Assembly (NCBI GenBank): GCA_030533445.1
Contig: CM060075.1
Location: forward strand, 38,831,219 to 38,895,218
Length of the DNA stretch: 64,000 bases
Reading direction: 5' to 3'
Origin: Cyprinodon diabolis
Taxonomy: Eukaryota; Chordata; Actinopteri; Cyprinodontiformes; Cyprinodontidae
Position 1 is the stretch's first letter. Each line of letters begins with the position of its first letter. The position numbers and the translations under genes were made by a program. Shown piece by piece: positions 1 to 8,345 of the stretch. The notes under the pieces were generated by a model. It saw only the letters and a list, made by a program, of their open reading frames with translations, was not told the origin of the DNA and did no database searches.

Positions 1-78
1 AGCCCATGGATGGGACCTCAGCCCCCTACTGCTGGACCAGCCACCTATGGAACGGGACAGGACATATACTGGCTATAG
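1..78 (+). CDS. gag: Retroviral gag, 3' end only (partial)
   Basis: The first 25 codons are in the same frame as pro-pol and end at a TAG stop at 76-78. What is visible is proline- and glycine-rich and carries no zinc knuckle, so only the extreme C-terminus of Gag is in the window. Gag and pol sharing one frame across a single TAG is the arrangement of gamma- and epsilonretroviruses, where a few percent of ribosomes read through the stop. The call rests on position and frame, not on recognised Gag motifs. The rest of gag and the 5' LTR lie to the left. Confidence 0.6.
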   Translation, partial: SPWMGPQPPTAGPATYGTGQDIYWL

Positions 79-3000
79 GGGTGCCCAGAGAAACCTGATG
101 GAGAGGCCATTCTACCTGTATTAACCCAACGACCACAAACAGAACCCACCATTGATGTCACTATATATGACAGCCATCATCGTTTCATGATTGATACAGG
201 AGCGGCCTACTCCTGTATAGGGAAAAGTGGAATTGGCCTGCCTCTCTCAGCATCAAAGATTCGTACAGTAGGTTTCTCTGGGAAAACCCAAATAATACCC
301 ATGACTGAGCCAGTTCCCATGATCATAGGTGAAAAGACTGTGTGTGCACCTCTGCTTTACTCAGAAGATACGCCCATAAATCTGCTGGGTAGAGATGTGC
401 TGTGCCAGCTCAATGCTAAAATCAAATGTACCCCGAATGGAATTTCTTTTGAAGCAATAGACGACAATGAAGCCTACATGATGCCACTGGGTCTACAAAA
501 GACCCCACAGACAACAAGTCATGAACCAGAAGACCAAGTATTTTGGCTGAAACTCACATCACCAACTTCCTTCCTCCAACTAGAGTGGGAAACATGGAGA
601 CCCCTGATAATGAATCACTATGAGAACTCCAAAGAACCCTTTCTCCCCCTCCATTGTACCATGTTTTATGACAAAGAGAAAACACATGAAGACTACGAGA
701 AAAGCTGGGATGAAGAAATTAACAACAAAACAACTGTCATCCAATATGCTGACATAGTGGTGGGACCACAAGGAGCTGCAGCTGTTGTCACATTTCCTGA
801 TAAAGATGTAGCAGAATGGTTCCAAGTTACCAACTCAGCCCCACATGTCACGTTACTGATTGCAGACGAGTATGAGTCACATGATCTAGGACCCATGGTT
901 CAAAAAGCAAAGCAAGTCACTGAATGGGTCAACACAGCATGGGACTGCATTAAGTTATCCAAAGATGGACTGTTCTTTAAGATCTCATTCTCACAAGCTG
1001 ATGAAGCCATAGCAGAACACATTAAAGTTCCTGGGAAAAAACAAATGGCAGTGGCAGCAGAACATGAATCCCTATTAGAACAGGTCCCAGAGCAAGTATG
1101 GTCTAAAAGTAAAACAGATGTAGGATTAGTGAAACCAGCAGACCCCATCAAATTCACCATCAAACCAAATGCTAAATTGCCCTTCCAAAGACAATACCCA
1201 CTTAAAAGAGAAGCAGTAGAAGGAATACAGCCTATTATTACAGGATTAGAAACAGCAGGAGTTCTTAAACCAACAGCAAGTCCCTGTAACACACCAATTT
1301 TTCCCATCAGAAAACCCAACAGTAATGACTATAGACTAGTCCATGATTTAAGATTAATAAATGCCATAGTAGCAGAAGAGATACCAGTAGTACCAGACCC
1401 ACACACATTACTGAGTAATATACCCCCAGGTACCAAATGGTTTACTGTGATAGATCTGTGCTCAGCATTTTTCAGTGTACCGGTCCATCCAGATTCTCAG
1501 TATTTGTTTGCATTCACCTATAAAGGCCAACAATACACTTATTCACGATTACCACAGGGTTTTGTACACTCACCATCAATTTTCAATCGAGTGTTGGCAA
1601 ATGACTTAAATCACCTTGACATACCATCTACAATGTTGATGTATGTTGATGACATTTTGATTTGTTCTGCTTCCAAAGAGCAGTGTGAAAGAGACTCCAT
1701 TACAGTGTTGACTGCTTTGGCAGAAGGAGGACATAAAGTAAGTAAACAAAAATTGCAGTTCTGCCAGCAAACAGTGGAATATCTCGGCAGGCAACTCAGT
1801 GGGGACAAGAGGTGTATTGCACCGTCCCAACTGGAAGCCATAACTCAAATGCCCAAACCTCGGACTGTTGGTCACATGTTGTCTTTCCTTGGCATGGCAG
1901 GATACAGCAGACCGTGGGTGTGTGATTATGCCATCAAAACGGCTCCACTGAGAGCACTGATTAAAGCCGCGGGTCAAGGACACCAGTCGGCTCAATTGCA
2001 ATGGACAGATGAGGCAGAGGGTGCGTTCCAGCTGCTGAAACAAGATCTCCAAACTGCTCCTGCTCTGGCCAATCCAGATTATGGCAAACCATTCCATCTC
2101 TATGTGGCTGAGCGACAAGGGTATGCATGTGCAGTATTGATGCAAGACACCCCAACAGGTAAACAGCCAATTTCTTATTACAGTACAAAATTAGATGGTG
2201 TCGAAGAGGGTTTGCCTCCCTGCTACCAGGGCTTGGCAGCAGCAGCCTTCGCATACAAAAAGGCCTCAGTTATTACTATGGGCCACCCTATCATTTTGTA
2301 CACATCACATCAATTACATGCACTGCTCACCAGTCCACGTTTTGTGATAACACAAGCTCGTCGAACAGGTTATGAAGTTCTGCTTTCAGGACCTGACTTA
2401 ACAATACAACGCTGTACCACCATTAATCCAGCCACAAGAATGGTACTGCCCACAGAAGGTGAGCCCCATGATTGTCTCCAGGAGACGGACACCTTCATGA
2501 AGGTAAGAGAGGACTTATACAATCATCCAATCCCATCTGATTTGACACTGTTCGTAGACGGATCATGTGTCAGAGGTGAGACAGGTAATAGAGCGGGATA
2601 TGGAATAGTCCAACTTAACCCTGATGGGACCTTTACCAAAGTACAATCAATGAGCCTAGATCAACCTTGCTCTGCCCAATTGGCGGAGATAAAAGCATTA
2701 ACAGCAGCATGTAAATTGGCTACTGGTAAAAGAGTGACAATCTATACTGACAGTGCATATGGCTATGGGGTATGCCATATAAATGCTAGCATCTGGAAAC
2801 AACGAGGGTTTGTTAGAACAGATGGCACCCCAGTAACACATGGGCAAGCTGTAGTAGAGTTAATAAAAGCTATGCAACTTCCATCTGCGTTGGCTATTGT
2901 AAAATGTGCAGCCCACCAAACAGCAAAAACACCTATAGCCATAGGAAATAACTTAGCAGATGAGGCAGCTAAAGAAGCCACAGGATCAGCAGTGCAGGGA

Positions 3001-3612
3001 CCAATGATTCATGTAACTGAGTGTGAACCCATTACTAATCTAGCCTCATTAATAGAAGCCCAAAACAACGTCTCAGAAGCAGAAAAACGTCTCTGGGTGC
3101 AAAGGGGGGCGGCTCGGTTAACACACCCTCACGCTGGGTTGTGGCGTAGTTCTCGAGGACATTTTGTATTACCTTTGTCCTTATTACCAACGGCGATTAA
3201 AATAATGCATGGACCTGATCATTGTTCACGAGCCCAAGTTGTTCAAAAGTTACAGGCAGTCTGGTGGTCACCGTATATGACACCAATGGTAGACAGAGAA
3301 CTGGCCTTATGTCCGCATTGTCCTAAATATAATGTGCGTAAGATGTTCACACAGCCCTTAGCACATATTCCCGTGCCAGACGGTCCGTTCCGCCATCTGA
3401 TGATGGATTATGTTGACATGATAACTCGGGTTCAGGGAAAGAGATATATGTTGGTGGTTGTCTGTAGGTTTAGCAGATGGGTGGAAGCATGTCCCACTGC
3501 TCATAATGACCACAAAGCTGCAGCAAGATTTTTGTGTAAAGAAGTTTTTCCCAGATTTGGCATGCCTGATACAATATCATCTGATAATGACCTCATTTTG
3601 TTTCACAGGTGA
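79..3612 (+). CDS. pol: Endogenous retrovirus pro-pol: protease, 2H-like domain, RT, RNase H, integrase N-part
   Basis: This is a polyprotein for proviral maturation, reverse transcription and integration. Residues are numbered from the Met at 187, but the frame is open from 79, just after the gag TAG, so synthesis by readthrough is likely. Protease has D-T-G-A at residues 3-6 and L-L-G-R-D at 66-70. Residues about 117-283 form an extra domain with H156-C-T158 and H220-V-T222 (see the separate entry). Reverse transcriptase has the motif A aspartate at 423, LPQGF at 455-459 and YVDD at 486-489. RNase H has D791, E834, D855 and D925. Integrase has an HHCC zinc site (H1008, H1012, C1042, C1045) and the catalytic aspartates D1074 and D1133. 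The frame shifts by one base near 3588-3590, just after D1133, and stops at 3610-3612. The remaining integrase continues in the next frame. RT and integrase look class I (gamma/epsilon-like). Confidence 0.93.
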   Translation, partial: GCPEKPDGEAILPVLTQRPQTEPTIDVTIYDSHHRFMIDTGAAYSCIGKSGIGLPLSASKIRTVGFSGKTQIIPMTEPVPMIIGEKTVCAPLLYSEDTPINLLGRDVLCQLNAKIKCTPNGISFEAIDDNEAYMMPLGLQKTPQTTSHEPEDQVFWLKLTSPTSFLQLEWETWRPLIMNHYENSKEPFLPLHCTMFYDKEKTHEDYEKSWDEEINNKTTVIQYADIVVGPQGAAAVVTFPDKDVAEWFQVTNSAPHVTLLIADEYESHDLGPMVQKAKQVTEWVNTAWDCIKLSKDGLFFKISFSQADEAIAEHIKVPGKKQMAVAAEHESLLEQVPEQVWSKSKTDVGLVKPADPIKFTIKPNAKLPFQRQYPLKREAVEGIQPIITGLETAGVLKPTASPCNTPIFPIRKPNSNDYRLVHDLRLINAIVAEEIPVVPDPHTLLSNIPPGTKWFTVIDLCSAFFSVPVHPDSQYLFAFTYKGQQYTYSRLPQGFVHSPSIFNRVLANDLNHLDIPSTMLMYVDDILICSASKEQCERDSITVLTALAEGGHKVSKQKLQFCQQTVEYLGRQLSGDKRCIAPSQLEAITQMPKPRTVGHMLSFLGMAGYSRPWVCDYAIKTAPLRALIKAAGQGHQSAQLQWTDEAEGAFQLLKQDLQTAPALANPDYGKPFHLYVAERQGYACAVLMQDTPTGKQPISYYSTKLDGVEEGLPPCYQGLAAAAFAYKKASVITMGHPIILYTSHQLHALLTSPRFVITQARRTGYEVLLSGPDLTIQRCTTINPATRMVLPTEGEPHDCLQETDTFMKVREDLYNHPIPSDLTLFVDGSCVRGETGNRAGYGIVQLNPDGTFTKVQSMSLDQPCSAQLAEIKALTAACKLATGKRVTIYTDSAYGYGVCHINASIWKQRGFVRTDGTPVTHGQAVVELIKAMQLPSALAIVKCAAHQTAKTPIAIGNNLADEAAKEATGSAVQGPMIHVTECEPITNLASLIEAQNNVSEAEKRLWVQRGAARLTHPHAGLWRSSRGHFVLPLSLLPTAIKIMHGPDHCSRAQVVQKLQAVWWSPYMTPMVDRELALCPHCPKYNVRKMFTQPLAHIPVPDGPFRHLMMDYVDMITRVQGKRYMLVVVCRFSRWVEACPTAHNDHKAAARFLCKEVFPRFGMPDTISSDNDLILFHR
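535..1035 (+). other. 2H phosphoesterase-like (CNPase-like) domain embedded in pol
   Basis: Between protease and reverse transcriptase lie about 165 residues not expected in a standard retroviral pol. They contain L-H-C-T at residues 155-158 (His codon 652-654) and P-H-V-T-L at 219-223 (His codon 844-846), 64 residues apart. Two H-x-[ST] motifs are the catalytic signature of the 2H phosphoesterase superfamily (LigT, AKAP7, USB1, coronavirus ns2, CNPase). The wording of both motifs, the strand-rich segment between them and the helix after the second recall the CNPase catalytic domain as I remember that family. The spacing is somewhat shorter than the roughly 80 residues usual in the superfamily. 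Function is inferred only. Possible substrates are 2',3'-cyclic phosphates or 2-5A. A lineage-specific linker that merely resembles a 2H fold cannot be excluded. Confidence 0.6.
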
Positions 3613-4730
3613 TCCAGCAAATGTTTAAACTGTTGTGCATAACACAGAAGTTTGGTTGTGTGTATCATCCCCAGTCACAGGGATCCGTGGAACGAGCTAA
3701 CGGAGTGCTGAAATCAAAGATCGCTAAGATAATAGCTGACAGCAACAACCGTTTGACTTGGGTGGATGCCTTGCCTGTTGCATTGATGGCAATGCGCTCT
3801 CAAACTAACCGAATAACCCATCTTACTCCCCATGAAATGCTTACAGGTCGACCAATGCCTCTCCCACAGGTTCGTGGACCCCTGCTGCAGGAGGTCTCCT
3901 TGGCACAGCTTGAACGTGAAATGGGGGACTATCTCAGGTCCTTAACACGCATTCACAGGCTTATATTTCAACAGGTGAAAGCAGCTCACGGCCGAGACGA
4001 GACACACATTCCAGTGGACGTCAGGGACGTTCAAGTTGGTGACAGTGTGTTCATACGCGTCTTTAGACGTCAGTGGAACGAGCCTCGTAGGGAAGGCCCG
4101 TTTAAAGTTGTGCTTACCACTCCCACTGCCTTGAAAGTTGAAGGTAAGCCCTTCTGGTTTCATAAAAACCACTGCACCAGGCATCGGCCTCCAGACCCAC
4201 CTGGCCTTGCTCCAGGACCGACGGGCTCTGCGCATGCTGACAGGGCAGCAACAAGTCTCCCTCCGCAGCACCCCTCCACTAGCTCACAGACTGTAGATGT
4301 TGCACCGATGTCGGGCACTGATGCGCACCCACTCCCCTCCACGTCCGGCGTCCAAAGACGTTCGGCACGTTTGGCAGCCCGCCAATCACCACTGCCAGGG
4401 GACTCTGAGGATGACAGTGTTCATTCTTATGCTTCCTATCCGCCTTCTGATTCTGGTGGCAATGATGATGATCTTGCTGCCACTGAGACTTCTTCTGGTT
4501 CTGACCCAGATCCATCCTTCGTTCAGGCACTGGACCAACTTCTTTCTTCTGACCCACCAGATGCTGGTGGCGTCCTGTCCCCTTCACATTCCTCACCTGT
4601 ACCTTCCCCTTTCTTCCCCTCCCTCTCCCCTTCCTCCTCCACGACGAGTGGGCCGTCGATCGACTCGGTCCCGCCCACCCCATCGCCGTCTGGGCATCTC
4701 TCGGATGCGCATTCTCCCGACTCTGACTAA
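3609..4730 (+). CDS. pol: Retroviral integrase C-terminal part in shifted frame, with long acidic Ser/Pro tail
   Basis: This continues pol after the frameshift. It carries the catalytic-core glutamate (S-V-E-R-A-N-G, residue 28 of this frame) and the usual C-terminal beta-barrel region, ending near W-F-H-K-N-H-C about 190 residues in. GTG at 3609 is only where the frame opens, not a real start. Beyond the barrel come about 180 residues rich in Ser, Pro, Asp and Glu, with a basic R-R-S-A-R-L-A stretch. That tail is much longer than in a minimal integrase. Its last 26 bases overlap the probable env start at 4705. The break at 3588-3590 is a single-base length change, so this provirus copy cannot make full-length integrase unless the ribosome slips. 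Confidence 0.85.
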   Translation: MIQQMFKLLCITQKFGCVYHPQSQGSVERANGVLKSKIAKIIADSNNRLTWVDALPVALMAMRSQTNRITHLTPHEMLTGRPMPLPQVRGPLLQEVSLAQLEREMGDYLRSLTRIHRLIFQQVKAAHGRDETHIPVDVRDVQVGDSVFIRVFRRQWNEPRREGPFKVVLTTPTALKVEGKPFWFHKNHCTRHRPPDPPGLAPGPTGSAHADRAATSLPPQHPSTSSQTVDVAPMSGTDAHPLPSTSGVQRRSARLAARQSPLPGDSEDDSVHSYASYPPSDSGGNDDDLAATETSSGSDPDPSFVQALDQLLSSDPPDAGGVLSPSHSSPVPSPFFPSLSPSSSTTSGPSIDSVPPTPSPSGHLSDAHSPDSD

Positions 4731-6639
4731 TCTGACTAATCTTCTTGTAGTGTTAACCCTTTGTGGGTTAACAAGGGGGGATCTGATTAAGGTTACTACT
4801 AACACGACACACACACACTTAATGCGTCACACACAAACATGTGCACTAGCAATGGTAACACTAGCTACTAACCAAGGGGTAATCAGTAATAATGATGGAA
4901 AAGATTTATCACTAATGCATGTGCAAATCAAAGGATATGATTATGTAATGTCTGAAGAAATTTTAGGGAAGTCAATGGGGAAACATTGGCTTGGAATTCC
5001 ACGAAGCATGGACTGCCGTGGGGATGGGATGGTGATCATTGAGGTAAGATGCAGAACAAACATATGCCAAAACACACTAACAGGACAAGTAATGACAGTA
5101 AAAAGAGCACATAAAGTGGTGCAACTGATAAACAGAAGACAGAAAAGAGATCTAGACAAATTAAAGACTGCACACTGGGAAACCAACATGTTCCAACAAT
5201 GGATTCAGTACTCTGTCCAGACAATGTTCAAAGCCAAAAAGCGCCCGAAAGATGATTGTATAGCCTGTTATAATGTTAAAAAATTACCAGCCCTTCAGAT
5301 TATTCCAGGAAGTAAAATAGGCGACTGCCCAGATGTAACGGAGTGCTTTGCTCATTGTGCCATGCAGATGGCCGGAGGTCTTTCATCCTTGTCAGAAGAC
5401 CACACAATATGCCCCAGAGCACTGAACTCCTCAATCAATGAGGTGATGAGCACTTTCTCCCTTCCACCCGTAGTACGAAAACCAGCTGAACTGATTTTTC
5501 CATTCTGTATAGCCCGAGGGAAAGAATTAGAAGAGGTGACCAAGAGAACCTCTAGACAAATGTGGACAACGGATGGATTGGTGACATGTAGTAATAGAAC
5601 ATGGTACCCACCAACAGCAAATGGGAACCTCACCCACCACATTAAGTTTTGTAAAACAAGCCCCAATGCGACCATACGCTGTGAACAGGTAGTACCAGAT
5701 GGGGGACATGTTATTTATGAGTTCCAACCTTCAAGTGTATCTCAATACCGAATACTGAGCCTGGTAAAGGGATCTGTCCCTTTAGGTGACATTTTTTGGA
5801 TGTGTCACAATGAAACACAGATGTTGGCCACATTGCCCCCTCAGTGGGAAGGTATCTGTGCACCAGTAATGCTGACAGGACAACTAAAGTTAATAGTAAA
5901 TAACCCAATAGACAGTAATGTAACATCTAACGACATAACCAACCGCATTAAGAGAAGTGCTCCTGTTAAACATGAGTGGAAGACCTCAGATGAAGTATAT
6001 ATCTCTTGGGATCAGGTCCCATATGGGGTACCTGAGGAACAGGCTGCTATAGGGAGTGATTGGATAAAAAGCGGGAGGGGGGCTGGTTCAGTACCAATCT
6101 ATGGAACCATTGTTAATGCTCAGTATATAGCTCGCAATAGTAGATGGGTAAATCTCTTATGGTATAATCAACAAAGATTTATAAATTTTACGATAAAAGG
6201 TATGGATCTGGTGAAGGATCAATTGCATGCAACGTCACTAATGGTTCTACAACATAGGTTCGTGTTAGAGTCTCGCATGGCTGGGGACCAAGGAATATGT
6301 GATTATATAGGAGAAGATTGCTGTACTTTAATTCCCATGCACACAGATGTTAACGGTAGCCTCACAGGAGTCCTACAGGAAATGAAACGAATGAGGGAAG
6401 AACATGTACTGCAGTCCAATTGGAACACTCAATTGAAGGGATTCTGGGACTGGTTTAATAAGCTTGGATGGGGAAAGTATCTTAAAGCAGCAGGGATGAT
6501 TTTAGGAGCAGTAATATTGATCATATTAGTAGTCATTTGTTGCATCATACCCCTTGTGCGGGGATTGGTCTCAAGACTTGTTGTAAGTGTAACTGGTCAG
6601 TTCCCAGTTGTAGAGATACAATTGGACCAAGTAATGTAG
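4705..6639 (+). CDS. env: Endogenous retrovirus envelope glycoprotein (gamma-type, CX6CC)
   Basis: The open frame starts at 4297, but ATG 4705 is preferred: it gives 644 residues beginning with a good signal peptide (L-T-N-L-L-V-V-L-T-L-C-G). The upstream part simply shadows the pol frame. A furin-type site R-R-Q-K-R lies at residues 144-148 and a second, R-I-K-R, at 414-417. The surface subunit has C-I-A-C (185-188), like the CXXC isomerase motif of gamma-type SU. TM has C at 532 and CC at 539-540, the CX6CC pattern of covalently linked SU-TM. It also has a membrane-proximal Trp-rich stretch, a transmembrane helix at about 595-620 and a short tail. Many N-x-S/T sequons are present. The whole frame is open, so this Env could be intact, although expression is not shown. 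It is presumably made from a spliced mRNA. Confidence 0.9.
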   Translation: MRILPTLTNLTNLLVVLTLCGLTRGDLIKVTTNTTHTHLMRHTQTCALAMVTLATNQGVISNNDGKDLSLMHVQIKGYDYVMSEEILGKSMGKHWLGIPRSMDCRGDGMVIIEVRCRTNICQNTLTGQVMTVKRAHKVVQLINRRQKRDLDKLKTAHWETNMFQQWIQYSVQTMFKAKKRPKDDCIACYNVKKLPALQIIPGSKIGDCPDVTECFAHCAMQMAGGLSSLSEDHTICPRALNSSINEVMSTFSLPPVVRKPAELIFPFCIARGKELEEVTKRTSRQMWTTDGLVTCSNRTWYPPTANGNLTHHIKFCKTSPNATIRCEQVVPDGGHVIYEFQPSSVSQYRILSLVKGSVPLGDIFWMCHNETQMLATLPPQWEGICAPVMLTGQLKLIVNNPIDSNVTSNDITNRIKRSAPVKHEWKTSDEVYISWDQVPYGVPEEQAAIGSDWIKSGRGAGSVPIYGTIVNAQYIARNSRWVNLLWYNQQRFINFTIKGMDLVKDQLHATSLMVLQHRFVLESRMAGDQGICDYIGEDCCTLIPMHTDVNGSLTGVLQEMKRMREEHVLQSNWNTQLKGFWDWFNKLGWGKYLKAAGMILGAVILIILVVICCIIPLVRGLVSRLVVSVTGQFPVVEIQLDQVM

Positions 6640-6843
6640 AGCATAGCCATGATCTCCTCCCACCCCCACCAGGTACGTGCCTTTCTTTATTAATCAAAAT
6701 GTATACTAAATTGCACAACAATGACTCACATACTTATTTACGTAGATATAGTATTTTGCATGCAGATTCATTTAGAAGAAAATATGCCTCAAGATGATAC
6801 CTAAAAATGCCCCATTATGTCTCTGAATGCAGATTAACTGACA
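6640..6843 (+). other. env to accessory-ORF junction with candidate splice sites
   Basis: The short interval after env holds a good 5' splice donor, AG|GTACGT, with the exon ending at 6672. It also holds a candidate acceptor, TGCAG with AG at 6831-6832, only 11 bases before the ATG of the next ORF at 6844. A small frame over 6537-6797 overlaps the env end but has no recognised features. The acceptor could serve a subgenomic mRNA for the downstream ORF. Use of either site is inferred. Confidence 0.4.
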
Positions 6844-7677
6844 ATGGAGAGAACTCATGAGGAAAAATCTTATGAGGAAAGCTATTACCCCGAGGAATGG
6901 CAAGAAAAGAATAAAAAGAGATGTTACACACAGGCGTCAGTAGGCACACACGTAGAGATAGCCGCAGGCTCCTATGTTCCCCCTAGGCAGCCGGAAGATC
7001 CTGCAGAGGGGCCGAGTGCTGCACCTACAGAGTGGAGCAAACCGATGAGGACACCCAGAAGGCAGCCTGATGATCAACCGCGACAGCCTACTGGGAAGCC
7101 ACTGTCCATCTTGATGTCACCGGGGGACCTCAGTATTGATCTCGGCCCAACCAGCACCCCTGCCAGTCCTGAGAATCCCGAGGATCGCCGACCACCGTCA
7201 CCTTGCCATCATAATTATCCGCCACCATCCATTCCAGGCGTACTGGCCATCTTTGGGGTCCTAGCAGATGACATACAGCTTGATCTTGCCGAAGCTCATC
7301 ATGTTGCAAAGTTCTTGGCTCATCCGCTGGAGTCATACAACACCAACAGTGATCTCAAGCCTGAAATCACCTCTATGACCAAAACAGTTTATGCCCAATT
7401 CATGAAGGGTCTGATGCACCCCGAGCCACGACGGTCTTTTGCACGGATGCGTCGCACCATATACAAACGCAAAGTACAAGCTGGGAAACGGCAGTTGACC
7501 ACGGACAATCTGGGACTGAGACAGGACCTTCAGAAAGCTCATCAGACCATCATCAGCCTACAACAGCAGGTGATGCAGCTGACTACTGATCTGCAGAACG
7601 TGGCTCCATATATGCAGGGGGGCCCAAACGGAGGGCAGAATTATGAACAGAATTATGGGGGCCATCCTTATCATTGA
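6844..7677 (+). CDS. Retroviral accessory ORF downstream of env, basic plus leucine-zipper protein
   Basis: An intact 277-residue frame lies between env and the 3' LTR, where complex retroviruses carry regulatory genes. Residues 1-30 are charged and rich in Glu, Lys and Tyr. Residues 45-130 are proline-rich and probably disordered. Residues 130-190 look ordered and helical. A basic stretch (R-R-S-F-A-R-M-R-R through K-R-Q, 196-217) is followed by a regular heptad array. The d-type positions are L218, L225, A232, L239 and L246; the a-type positions are N222, L229, I236, V243 and L250. This resembles a basic-leucine-zipper layout, but the basic part lacks the usual N-x2-A-x3 signature. The C-terminus is Gly, Asn and Tyr-rich. 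I do not recognise the protein. A nuclear regulator or an oligomerising accessory factor would fit. A splice acceptor sits just upstream. Confidence 0.7.
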   Translation: MERTHEEKSYEESYYPEEWQEKNKKRCYTQASVGTHVEIAAGSYVPPRQPEDPAEGPSAAPTEWSKPMRTPRRQPDDQPRQPTGKPLSILMSPGDLSIDLGPTSTPASPENPEDRRPPSPCHHNYPPPSIPGVLAIFGVLADDIQLDLAEAHHVAKFLAHPLESYNTNSDLKPEITSMTKTVYAQFMKGLMHPEPRRSFARMRRTIYKRKVQAGKRQLTTDNLGLRQDLQKAHQTIISLQQQVMQLTTDLQNVAPYMQGGPNGGQNYEQNYGGHPYH

Positions 7678-8333
7678 TATCAACCTCAACGCCATACTGG
7701 ATATAAGGACAATGCTGATAATTACTGATTATATATACCTATGTTAAAAATAATTGACATAATCACTGTGTATACTACATGTGACAGTACACGTACTGTG
7801 CAGGAGAGTGCCACTTGGATACTCCTATGTTGGTTGTAATGACGGTCATTGACCATTAGATGACGTGCGCGCCTGCCTTAGTCCAGGCATGATGTGGCTT
7901 TTCTTGGTTATTTATGGGTGTGTCTTGACACCTATGCAGAGGGGGATGCGATGACTTCGCAACACAAGATGCTGCTTGGGCATTGGAATTTTCCTCTGCT
8001 GAAATAATAAACAGAATTAGAAAACTCATTCTATAAAAAAAGTAAGCAACGAGGAGCAGATCCTCTCAAGTGAGCCAAGAGGGGGATCCCTCTTAGTTTG
8101 AGATGTTCTTGATTTTACATTCTACTTTTTGCTTTTTGTCATTTTACCAGGTACTCACACTTACAATTTTTTATATACCAGTCACTAGCACTATAGGGTA
8201 TGTGTTTGGTCTCACTTTTGGTTTGGGGTGCACAATATATATATATATATATAACCATCAGTTACTTTTTAAGATTTCACTTTAATGGGATAATCACCGG
8301 CATAGCAACTTAGTGTTGATCCTTTTTAGGATC
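7678..8333 (+). other. Proviral noncoding region between accessory ORF and polypurine tract
   Basis: I see no convincing coding frame here. A 60-codon hydrophobic frame at 8103-8285 runs into a TA repeat (8226-8252) and is probably chance. There are short GATCC-containing repeats around 8057-8095. This appears to be the 3' untranslated part of the proviral transcripts. Confidence 0.5.
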
Positions 8334-8345
8334 AAAGGGGGGAAA
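8334..8345 (+). other. Polypurine tract (plus-strand primer site)
   Basis: AAAGGGGGGAAA lies directly against the TG that opens the 3' LTR, as expected of a retroviral polypurine tract, which primes plus-strand DNA synthesis. Confidence 0.85.

Noticed and set aside
1606..2254. Minus-strand frames within pol
   Set aside because: Shadows of the RT/RNase H frame, with no independent motifs.
4297..4704. Upstream extension of the env frame as part of Env
   Set aside because: The translated text mirrors pol-frame composition and lacks a signal peptide. The Met at 4705 gives a clean signal sequence. The region is kept as a possible dual-coding finding only.
8103..8285. Hydrophobic 60-codon frame before the 3' LTR
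   Set aside because: It ends in a TA repeat and has no other support as a proviral gene.
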